Below the pieces are notes generated by a model, which saw only the letters and a list, made by a program, of their open reading frames with translations, had not been told where the DNA came from and ran no database searches. From Closterium sp. Naga37s-1 (Eukaryota > Streptophyta > Zygnematophyceae > Desmidiales > Closteriaceae), in assembly GCA_947471745.1 (NCBI GenBank), contig CANJKZ010000768.1, positions 248,001 through 312,000 of the forward strand: a DNA stretch of 64,000 bases. The letters run 5' to 3'. A program made the translations under genes and the position numbers. Positions 11,901 to 23,900 of this stretch are shown here, one piece after another; within the stretch, counting starts at the first letter, position 1, and each line of letters opens with the position of its first letter.

Positions 11901-14900
11901 AAGGGAATGTGGAAAGGGGAGGACTGCGGAAGCCAAACTGCACCATCCACTTGAGTCCCTGCCAGCGCGCCTTGGCTGATACCTTCTCCTGCAATGAGGG
12001 TTGTGAATAAGGAGCGTGCACAGCAAAAGCGGGAGAGAGTGGGAAAGGGAATGTGGTAAGGGGAGGACTGCGGAAGCCAAACTGCACCATCCACTTGAGC
12101 CTCTGCCAGCGCGCCTTGGCTGATACCTTCTCCTGCCATGGGGGGCGAAAGGAGGAGAGAGTGAGAACACGTAGGGACGTGGGAGAGGGGATACGGTGAC
12201 AGAGTGAGATCTCCTGCTGCCTCCTCTAGCTCCCCTCTTGTACTCGTTACAAGCAGAACTCGCTATAAGCAGGCAGCACACACGTTAGTGGGCTCGGCCT
12301 CCTCCCCCTTCAGCATCAAAGAACTGGTCTTCAAGGCTCTCAGTCCTCTCCATCAGGCTCGCAACCTCCTCTGAGGCTCTTGCTCCACTACCACCCCTCG
12401 CTTGCCCCCTGTCCTCTTGTACTCGTTATAAGCAAACAGGACCCACCTTAGCGGGTTCCGCCTCCTCCCCTTCGGCATCAAAGAACTGGTCTTCAAGGCT
12501 CTCAGTCCTCTCCATCAGGCTCGCAACCATCTCCTCGGTGTTCCTCTCCACGTGCTCCTCCATAGCTGGCTGTGCTGCAAAGTACTCCCTCAGGCCTGCG
12601 CGGTAAGGAGGGAGCGAGGGGGCGCAGTTCATGACAAAGCGTTGGGGGATGAGATGGAGAAAGTGCGAAACAAGCGAATTGAGTTGGTAGGATGACAGCA
12701 ACCACCTCCTCAGTGTTTCTCTCCACGTGCTCCTCCATGGCCGGCTGTGCTGCAAAATACTCCCTCAGGCCTGGGAGGTGGTGGGTGGAACGGTGGGGTA
12801 GGGGGAGGGGAGGGGTAAGTAGGTATACAAAGTGGTTGGGATAGGCAGGAGGTCAGCAACCATCTCATCGATGTTTCCTCTCCACATGCTCCTCCATAGC
12901 TGGCTGCGCTGCAAAGTACTCCCTCAGGCCTGTGGGGAGGTGGGTGGGTGGGCCGGTGGGGTAGGGGGAGGGGTAAGTAGGTATACAAAGTGGTTGGGAT
13001 AGGTAGGAAGTCAGCAACCATTTCCTCGGTGTTCCTCTCCACATGCTCCTCCATTGCCGGCTGTGCTGCGAAATACTCCCGCAAGCCTGCAAGGGTTTAT
13101 GGTATGGGGTACAGGAAAGGCTTTCAGTTGAAGGAGGGAGCGAGGGAGGGCAGTCCATCAGGCTCGCAACCATCTCCTCGGTGTTTCTCTCCACATGCTC
13201 CTCCATAGCTCGCTGCGCTGCGAAATACTCCCTCAGGCCTGGTAGAGGAAAAGGGAGGGGTAGGGGTAGGGGTAGGGGAGGGGTAGGGGGAGGGGTATGG
13301 GGGGATGGGGGTAAGGGGAGGGGCAGGGGAGGGGTATGGGGGGAGGGGGGTAAGGGGAGGGGCAGGGGAGGGGTATGGGGGGAGGGGGTTAGGGGGAGGG
13401 GTAGGGGGAGGGAGTCAAGGAGGTTGAGTGAGGAGGGAGGGGGGGGGAGGCAACTCCTCAAACGCCACATGCACCACCTGCCCATCCGCCTCCCCATCCT
13501 CCTCAACCCAGAAGTGATAGCAGCGACTTTCAAGACAGTCTCAGACTTGAATATACCGCAGCAAACTGCATCACACTGCACCCCTCCACACCAGACTCAA
13601 CGACCTCTACACACCTGCAATGCGGCACAGCGACGCGTACGGGAACGAATCCGCAAACTCCTCAAACGCCACATGCACCACCTGCCCATCCACCTCCTCC
13701 TCCACCACCTCCACTCCTCCCACTCCTCCCCCTGCTCCTCCCACCCCCGCCACTGCTACAGATGCCGATTTCGGCAAGTCCCTCTCCTTCTCCTTCTTCT
13801 CCCTCATCAACCCCTTGATGAACGAAATCGGCTTTCCCGCCGCGGCTTTCGCCACTCCCGCAACGGCTTGCGCCGGTCTGGGGAGAGCAGAGTGCACGGG
13901 GGAGGACACGCTCTGAGAGGCAAAGGCGGAGGGGGAGGGGGACGACGAGCGCTTGCTAGGGGTGGGAGGAGCAGGGCTGTCGGTGTAGCGGGAGGAGGGG
14001 GAGGAGGAGAGGGAGGGGGCGGTGCCGATTTCGATGACGTGGCGCACGAGGCACTTCACGTGGCCCGACTTGGGGCGGGCAGGGGTCAGTGGCAGGATGT
14101 CCCACGATCCCACTGGTTGGAGGAAAGGAGGAGAGAACAAAGGGGGGGAAGAAGGGGAATGGAAGGAGTAGGTAAAGGAGGGGTGGGTGAGGAGGAGCGC
14201 TTGCTGGGGGTGGGAGGAGCAGGGCCGTCGGAGTGGCGGGAGGAGGGCGACGAGGAGAGGGAGGGCGCGGTGCCGAGCTCGATGACGTGTCGCACGAGGC
14301 ATTTCACGTGGCCTGACTTCGGGCGGGCAGGGGTGAGGGGGAGGATGTCCCATGACCCCACTGGTTGGATCGGGGTGGGAGGGAGGGGAGAGAAGAGGGA
14401 GGGGGCGGTGGTGAACAGGACTTGTGGCGCACGAGGCACTTCACGTGGGTGGATTTGGGGCAGGCAGGGGTGAAGGGAAGGATGTCCCATGACCTCACTG
14501 GTTGAAGAAACGGGGAGAGGGGGGAAGGAAGGCCGAGAGGGAAGAGGGGACAGGAGGAGGTGTGTAATGGAGGGAAAGTGGGAGGTGTGAGACGTTCAAA
14601 TAGCTCTCTAAAATAAACTGCAACATGCCAGTAGGAAATACATCAATGCTTCAGCATCTCTCAAGACTGAGACATTTGTGAAGCCACGCTTCCATGCAAC
14701 GGCAGCGCTTACAGGCAAAGTCAAGGCGCGGGCGGCGGGCATTGGGGGGCTTGGAGTCGTGAAGGGTGTTGAATGTGGTGATGCCTGGGGGGAGGTTGGA
14801 GGGGCGGAACGGGAGGGTTGGGGGAGAGACGGGGGGAGGGAAGAGCTTGAAGGGTATTGAGTCGTGAAGAGCAAGTTGATGCCTAGAGGAGAAGGGAAAG

Positions 14901-17900
14901 GCGGGAAGGGAGTAGTGAGAGGTTTGGGGGAGAGAAAGGGGAGGGAAAAGGAAGAGAGGAGGAGATCGATGGTTTGCTTTGCTCTGACCAGCAGCATTGA
15001 TTCAATTCACCGTTGACCTTCCATCCTCCATTTTGAAATAAATAAACAAACTGCACCACTCACCATAGGACCCGTCGTGGTTGCGCCTCCATGTGCGCGA
15101 TGCCAGCACCTCCTTCTCCAGCGGCCTCCTGCTCGCGTGGAGATGGGAGAGAGAGAGAGAGGGGCAACACGTGAGGGGGTAGGGGGACAGGAGGTGAGGA
15201 GGGAGGTTGTTGCGCCTCTGTGTGCGTGAGGCCAGCACCTCCTTCTCCAACGGCTTCCTGGCCAATGGGAGAGGCCGAGGGAGAGGGGCAGCAGCGAAAG
15301 GGGCAGGAGGCAACGAGTGAGAGGGCAACGGGGCAGGAAGTGAGAAGCCAGATGGTTGCGCCTCCATGTGGTCAAGGCCAGCACCTCCTTCTCCAACGGC
15401 TTCCTGGCCAATGGGAGAGGGGCAAGGGTGACGGGGGTGGAAGGGGCAGATGGGAGAGGGGCAAAGGGCATGGCAGGGTTTAGGGGTGGCGGGAGGCAGA
15501 TGGGTGTGGTGTGATGTGCGCAGACCAACTGCTCCTTCTCTAAAGGCTGCTTGCCGAGGTGGGGTTGCAGGGGAGTGATGGGAGGACAAGGGAAGCAGGA
15601 GGCAGAGGGTCAGGCAGGGGGTGGAAGAGGCAATTGAAATGTCGGGAGAGGCAGAAAGGTGTGAAGAGCGCACGACGAGCGCGTCTTTCTCTCAAGGCCG
15701 CTCGCCCCGGTGGGCTTGCACAAGGAATGGCGTCAGGGAGTGAGTGAGGCAAGGGGCAAAGGAGCAAAAGGTAGAAGGTGGGGATACAAGGGGACTGGCC
15801 GGAGGCAGACGGGCAAGGTTGCAGGAGGCACACCGCATCTTGCCATTGCCCAAAGGACGGAAAATGGGATCGCATGGGCAATGGCAGGAGGTGGGTGCGT
15901 TGATCAAGTGACCGGGGCTAGGGAGCAGGAGGTGGGAGGTGGGGATGAAAGTGGAGTGGCGGAAGACAGATGGGAAAGGGTAATGGAAGGAGGGAGAGGG
16001 CAACAGGAAGGGAAGGGGGCAGATGGGCAAGGGTGCAGGAGAGGCACAGGGGCATGGGACGGAAGGTGGGAACGCATGGGCAATGGAAGGACGTGGGTGT
16101 GTTTGTTGAAGCGACCACATGAGAGTTATGGCACAAGAAAAAGACTGACTCACTCGTGAGTGTACTGCCTGTTGGTAACAATAACGAATATAAAGAATCT
16201 GATTCTGATTATTCCGTCTGTACTGTATGAGACTCTACGAAGAATCAGATGAGGAAACAGACAAAAGACTCGCTTACCCGTGTGTGTACTGCCTATTAGT
16301 GACTATAGCGAATATGATGTCTGTGTGCCCATCCACAGCCTCCACCACCTCATTCTCCACTGTGAACGTGTCCCACCTGGTACGAGCAAGGAGAGAGGGA
16401 GCGAGGAGAGGGGATGGGGATGAATACGTATAGAGCTGAGCTGACATACAGCCATCCACCGCCTCCACCACCACATTCTCCACTGTGAACGTGTCCCACC
16501 TGGGACGAGCAAGGAGAGAGGGAGGGAGGAGAGGGGATGGGGATGAATACGTATAGCGCTGAGCTGACATACAGCCATCCACCGCCTCCACCACCTCATT
16601 CTCCACTGTGAACGTGTCCCACCTGGCCATGGGGAGTTGAATGCTACTAGATTAGTACATGACACGTGGGTATCCAGTGCTATCCAACGCTATCCACTAC
16701 CATCCACTGCCTCCACCACCTCATTCTCCACTGTGAACGTGTCCCACCTGCCCATAACAAGGAAAAGGGAAACAGAGACAGCCATTGCCATCCATCTAAA
16801 GCCATCTAGAAACTGGCGACAACGTGGAGAGTGGAGCGCCTTTGAGTCGACTCAAAAGCTATGGCCTGCTTTTGAGTCAACTCAAATGCTATGGCCTGCT
16901 TTTGAGTCGACTCAAAAGCTATGGCCATTGCCATCCATCTAATGCCATGTGGTGGCTGGCGACAATACAACGTGGAGAGTGGAGCGCTGGTGCTCATGAG
17001 GACTTTTGAGCTTCCTGAAAAAATGTACCTAAGCATACGAGCACGTGCGCATGTGAGCATGTGAGTATGAGAACATGTGAGTATGAGAACATGTGAGGAT
17101 GAGAGTAAGTGAACATGGTGACTCACTGCATGGAGAGGGGAGCACTGGTGCTCATGAGAACTTCAAAGATGCTGTCTGCTGATGCCTCCACCACTCCCTC
17201 CGCCTTGATCAGCGACTCAAAGCCCTCCTGCTCAGTGCCGCACATAGTAACATAACATACACACACACGTGACACGTGCACAAGAACGCGCACACACACA
17301 TACACACAGGCACACACACATACAAATGCCCACACGTGAGGAGACAACAGATCGTGATGCAGGGCAGCCTAAGTTACATGTGGACGCGTGACCACTGACC
17401 AAAGCAGCCAATCGTGCTGCCCCTGCCGGAGCAGGGGGGCAGGGGCCGGCAGGGGGGCAGGGGGCGGAATCTGCTGCACGGCAGCAGCTGCAGAGAAGCA
17501 GCGACAGCGGCTGGATGCGCCTGTGCTTGAGGGACCCAACAGGAGCAGCAAACCCAATCCGGGCCTCATTGCAAGGTTGGGCGTTTCTGCAACGTCCACT
17601 GCTCCTGTGTGAGTGTGTGCTGCGTTGACCAAGGTCAACCACGCACGACGACCATCCCTGGATAAGCGGATTAAAGCCCTGCCAAGCCATGTCAGCATGA
17701 CTGCTGCAGGCGTTGCTGTAAGGACCATTGCTCCTGCATGAAGGTTTGTTGCATTGACCAAGGTCAATCACGCACGACGACCATCCCTGGATAAGTGGAT
17801 TAGAGTCCTGCCAAGCCATGTCAGCATGTTAATCACCCAATCACTGTGCACCTACTCCTCTCCTTCGCCACACGCTCCTCTCCTCTCCTGTTCTCCTTCC

Positions 17901-20900
17901 CAAACCCCCAACCACGTCCATCCCTCCTTATTCCCCTCCTTATTCCCCTCCTCATTCCCCTCCTCATTCACCTTCCATCTCATCCCATCCCATCCCATCC
18001 CATCCCATCCCATCCCATCCCATCCCATCCCATCCCACCGCATCCCATCCCACCGCATCCCATCCCACCACATCCCATCCCATCACCCCATCAAAGCCCC
18101 TCTCACCTCAGATGCCTCGTGGAAGAACCGAAGGCCTGAAACATGGAGGGGGGGGTAGGGGGTGGGTGAAAGGGGAGGGAAAAAGAGGGGGGAGGGAAGA
18201 GGAGACCGGTAAAAGGGCGGGAAAAGCGAGAGTATAAAAGAGGAGAGGTAGCAGAAACGAGGGCTGGCAGGCACGACCCAGACTGAGGGACAAGTGAGCA
18301 GCAGATCTCAAACGTTCCTAGCACTTCCTCTGGCAGGCCTCGCATCACAACCAACAGGCGGGCAGGCAGACAGGCAGACAGACAAGCAGGTGTGCATGCG
18401 GGCGGGTGCGGGAAGAGGGGCACTGGTGGCTTACCATCCGCGACTTTGAAGATTCTCCACTTGGTGGTTTCTATCGCGTCCCCTCCCACGTCCACGTCCG
18501 CCTGCATCTCGCGCGTGAAGATGTCTCCCAGGCCTGACAAGGGGGAAAGGGGGATGGGGTAGGTATTGTGAAGGGAGGGTGAGGCACAGGGAAAGGATGA
18601 ACACACACGTCCACGTCCGCCTGCATCTCGCGCGTGAAGATGTCTCCCAGGCCTGACAAGGGGGAAAGGGGGATGGGGTAGGTATTGTGAAGGGAGGGTG
18701 AGGCACAGGGAAAGGATGAACACACACGTCCACGTCCGCCTGCATCTCGCGCGTGAAGATGTCTCCCAGGCCTGACAAGGGGGAAAGGGGGATGGGGTAG
18801 GTATTGTGAAGGGAGGGTGAGGCACAGGGAAAGGATGAACACACACGTCCACGTCCGCCTGCATCTCGCGCGTGAAGATGTCTCCCAGGCCTGATGTGGG
18901 AAGGGAATGCAGGGAGGGTTGCAGGGAGGGTGGCAGTGAGGACGTACGACCACAGGTTAAGCCAAGGAACCGAGGCCCAGATGGACGCAGGTTAGGTAAC
19001 ATCTCACGTGCACATCTGCCTGCGTCTCACCAGCGAAGATGTCTCCCAGGCCTGAATGGGAGGGAGGGGGGATGGGGAAGGGAGTGGGTAGGTAGTGTGA
19101 AGGTGGAGGGAGGCATGGGGAATGGGTGAGCACTAACGCTCACATCTGCCTGCATCCCACGAGTGAACATGTCTCCCAGGCCTGAATGGGGGTTGAAGGG
19201 GCAGTGAGGACGTAAGACCACAGGTTAAGCCAAGGAACTTTGGCCTGGGCGGGCACAGGTAAGGTAACAACACATGCGCACATCTGCCTGCATCTCATGA
19301 GTGAAGATGTCACTTCGCCCTATGGGGGAGATGAGGGATGCAGGAAACGGTGGGTGGAGGGTGGGTAGGTGTTGTGAAGGCAGGGAGGCACGTGCATAGG
19401 GCAGGAAGGGGAAGAGCATGTGGAGAGAGGAAGGGAAGTGAGGGCATAACGCAAGGAGAAAAAATGGAGAGGAGGAATGGAGAAGAGAAGAGGAATAGAG
19501 AGGAGAGGAGGAATGGAAGAGGTGGTAGGTAGGAGAGAGAGCTGACCTTGACCAATGGAGACCAAGCGAGTGAGTGTGCGCTCTCTGCCAAAGACAATGA
19601 TTAGGAGAAGCAAGAGGGAGAATGAATTAACACTCGAATTGTCCAGAGCGAGTGAGTGTGCGCTCTCTGCGAGAGACAACGGATAGAGTTAGAGGAATCC
19701 AGAAGGGGGTTGACTGAGAACTAGAACTTTTAAAAGCAAGTTGAGAAGGCATGAGGATTGAGAGGATGCAGACAGGTTGAGAAGGCATGAGGATTGATAG
19801 GGGGGTTACGACGGAACATGGAGAGAGAAAGGGAGGGAGTCGGTGTGGGGGGGATGGGACGGGTGTGCAAGAACGTGGAAGGGGAGGGCCATGAGAAATG
19901 AACGTAAAGAACTGGAAGGGTTTGGAGGAGCCAGGCACCAAATCAGATACTAGTGTGCTTAGCCAATCAGGTTGGCTATTCATTGCACACGAGGATGAGG
20001 GTGTTTGTATGTGTGTGTTTCCATTCCATGTGTGTGTGTACGTACCCCACAGCTGCTCTTTCAGGCTTCCCGCCAGTCTCCTGAAACAGGGGTAGAGATT
20101 AAATGAGGGGCCCAGGGGGAAGGAGAGAGCGACAAGGGGAGGCGAGGGAGCGGCAAGGGGAAGAGGGGAGGGGGGGGGCGGCAAGGGGAGCGGAGGGAGG
20201 GGCAAGGAGGAGAAGAGATTGCATGAGGTGGTAATAGGTGCGCACATACCCCACAACTGCTCTCTCTGGCTTGCCCCCAGTCTCCTGAGAAACGGGGGGC
20301 ACAGGGGGAGAGGAGAGAGTGGCAGCGGGGAGATGAAATAGCATGAGGTGTATATAAGTAGGCATATACCCCACTTTTGAGGCGCCTCAAAAGATGTTTA
20401 TAAGTAGGCACATACCCCACAGGCGCTCTCTCTGGCTTGACCCCAGTCTCCTAAGACACGGGTAGAGATCAAATGAAGGGAGGGGAGAGAGCAGCAAAGC
20501 GTGGAGCAGCAATGAAGGGGAGAGAAGCAAGAGGAGGAGTTGAGGCACAAGGGGTGGGGAGAGAGCAGTTGAGGAGGCTACATGCCTTGCTGCCTGGCGA
20601 GACGTTGCGAAGACGAGAGGTTGTAGTGGTGTGTGTACGTACGGGCAAACGAGGTGGAGAGAAGGGGGAAGGGAACACGTGGAGAAAGATGATTAGAGGT
20701 AGGGATGGGATGATGTGGTGAGGGAGTGAGGGGCGTGTGGGGGAGGAGGAGAGTGGTGCGCTTACAGATTCCTTAATGGACTCTTCAACGGCTGTGATCC
20801 ACTTACTTCTGAGCTGCTCCTGGTGCGCTTTGAGTTCACTTGCACGAGGGCATGGAATGGAGTGGAGTGGAGTGGAGTGGAGTGGAGTGGAGTGGAGTGG

Positions 20901-23900
20901 AGTGGAGTGGGGGGGAGGGCGTTTGGGGGGAAGGAGGAAGGCGCTCTTACAGATTCCTTGATGGACTCTTCAATGGCCGAGATCCACTTCTGAGCTGCTC
21001 CTGGTGTGCCTTGAGTTGAGTCAACTCAGCTTGCACACGAGGGTGGAGTGGAGTGGAGTGGAGTGTGCGCTTACAGACTCCTTGATGGATTCTTCAATGG
21101 CTGTGATCCACTTCTGAGCTGCTCCTGCGCTGGTGGTTGCCACCTGGTGAGTGCAGTGCAGTGCACGGGTGTGTGTAGCAAAATGAGGTGTTGCCACATG
21201 CCGCGGTATCACATAGCGGTGCATGTCATGCCTTAGTGGTGCATGTCATGCCTTAGTGGTGCATGTCATGCCTTAGTGGTGCATGTCATGCCTTAGTGGT
21301 GCATGTCATGCCTTAGTGGTGCATGTCATCATGCCATGCGGATGTAAGTGCACACAGCATACGCACTCATGAGCATCACACACCATCACACATCCCATCA
21401 CACAACACACCACACCATCACAGGACCCCGTCGCATACCCATTACACACCCATAACACACCCCCCATCTCCCAACCCATCACATACCCCCACCCACTACA
21501 CACCACGGCACATCACATCCCTTCAGTCGCCTCTATTTCCCATCCTCCCATCTCCCATTCTCCTACTCTTCCATCATCCCATCCTCCCACCCACCCTCCA
21601 GGGCTCCCATCCTCCCATCCCAGCATCCTTCTCTGTTTTCCGTTCACAGACCAAGTCGTCTCCAGGCCTTCCTATCTCTTCCAAACCTTCTCACCTTTCC
21701 ACCTTGGTCTGGCATGGCCTTGTTGTACACCCGGAACGCGTGGAGAGCCTATAGCGGGGATAGATAGGCAAGAGGGGCACAGGATGGAAGACCAGGAATG
21801 AGTGGAAGGTTGGAGGAAGGTGGTAGCTATACCCGGTTGGTCCTAAAGCGGGGATGGATAGACGGAATTAAGCAATGCCAATAGGGATGTCAGCAACTAT
21901 GTCAGCAATGATGTCAGCAATTATGTCAGCATCCACCTCAGCAGCAACGTCTGCAGCCATGTCAGCAGCAATTTCCGGCACCGACGCGACATCAGCATTC
22001 ACGTCAGCAGCATTGACAACACACAGCAACCAAGCTCTCTCCATATGTTCAAGCTCCTCGACTATCAGAATCCAAACTCAACCCCCCCTTCTCGTTCACC
22101 TTAAAGAAGACATCTCAACTCAACCATCCAACGGCGTATACCTCAAAATCAGACTGTCACCTCACCCGTCCATTGGCATGCACCTGGAATACCAAGATCG
22201 CATCTCACCCGTCCATTGGCATGCACCTGGAATACCAAGATCGCATCTCACCCGTCCATCCGCATACACCTCGCGTCCGCAGTCCTCCACTGCAAGTTGC
22301 GGGGTCAGCACGCCGCTAGACACCGGCTCCTGCTCGTGGGAGGGATCGATCAAGGCAGGAAGGCGTGGGATTGCCAAGGGATGATTGGAGAGATTTGAGA
22401 ATCCTCAAGAAGCGCTTGCTGCGAGTTGTGGGGTCAGCACGCCGCTGGACATGGGCTCCTGTTGGGCCGAGGGGTCAATGTAGGGAACCGTGGGAATGCG
22501 GAGAATTGATGTAGGGAGACGTGTGAATGCGGAGATTTGATGCAGGGATGGATTATGCAGGGACGGATGATGCAGGGATGGATTTAGAGATTGTTTTGAG
22601 GAGTGGAAGAATGACAATGGGGATGAAACGGAAGGTGGATGCAGGGGATCAAGGCAAGGATGGCCGCGATCCAGATCAAGTAGTTACGGTATACTTGTGA
22701 AGATACTTGTGAAGTGCCTCAAAAGCCATCTGATTAATTAGTTACGGTTTGACAAGACTTATAAGCTCTTGAGCTGACTTTATGCCCGACGACCTGAAAC
22801 ATTGCGCGCCGGACAATTATTGCGTAGTGTGATTGAGATTTCTCATAAACACCCTGAAAAGGGGTGCGAGCAATCTCCGCGATCTGAGTAAAAGGAGCAA
22901 GACGCGTGCGTGGGTAATCGGGACGCGAGGGCCAACAAACAGAGTTCGCGCTAAACGCGTGGCGAGAACATAATACGACTGCCGTTCGAACGATATTCAT
23001 GCTCAACGCGAGGCGAGAACATGATCTAAAATCGAACGACATTTGGAGGATATTCGAAGGGCATCTGTGTCGCACACGGGAGCTGCGGTTGCGACATTAG
23101 CATAGCCCGTGGCTTGAAATGGTTTCCGAGGCCCCTTTTGAGGCGATTTTGAGGCGCCTCGACAATCGTCCCGTCAACCGTGGGTCGAACGAAGGGGGTA
23201 CAGGGCATGTTTTGTGAAGCATCGGAGAAACGGAAATGCGAGATAATTCTAAGAGTGGACTTAAGGCTCACTTTGGTTTGAAAAGCGTCAACGGGAAACG
23301 GAATTGCTGCGTAGAGATGTCTCAAGCCACGAGCAACGGAACAACACGTTGTTCGCGTCTTGAGACGCCTCTTGAGTCGAAGCAAAAGCCACTTAAAATT
23401 GACTCAGAAGAAACAGAATTGCTGCGTCGAGATTTCTCTAGCCACGAGCGACGGAAACACGTTGTTTGGAAATGGCATTGCTGGGTAGGGAGTGAAGCAC
23501 TAACAGCAGAACGGTGACTTGAATAATCAGCGAGCACTGGAAAAGAAGATGGGAGAAAAACACGACTTTTAAGTAGGAAAGCTACATCGGAATCGCACTT
23601 CCCGGAGCATCTAGTTAACTCATGTCAGATTAACTATCTAATCTACGCGCAATGTCAATGTCAGCCTATTTATAATCCTCGAGCAATGTCGGCAACAGCT
23701 AAGTTGTCTCGTCCGGGCGTCGGCCTTTATTCACGTGTAAGGTTAATCATAAAAAGTTGGTTGGTCTAAATCGCGCTGCACGGACCTCGTTCTTCACCAG
23801 CGTCGGATCGCGACGGTACATGAGCAGGCTGCATTTCGCGAGCACCAAGTAACGTGGTAACAAAGCCGGCGCCGTGTCGTCGGGGTCCGGCCTCACGACG

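Noticed and set aside
10928-12281. Repeat proteins of 300-400 residues on the minus strand
   Set aside because: Read-through of the 144-bp exon-intron units. Each unit has a good acceptor and donor, and only one copy matches the EDR2-like protein.
13043-14473. 476-residue plus-strand open frame
   Set aside because: It is antisense to EDR2-like START exons and G-rich introns, its composition is low-complexity, and the minus strand carries the conserved motifs.
20855-20910. Telomere-like or satellite repeat (GGAGT)n
   Set aside because: A short local pentanucleotide microsatellite inside an intron; the unit does not match plant telomere repeats.
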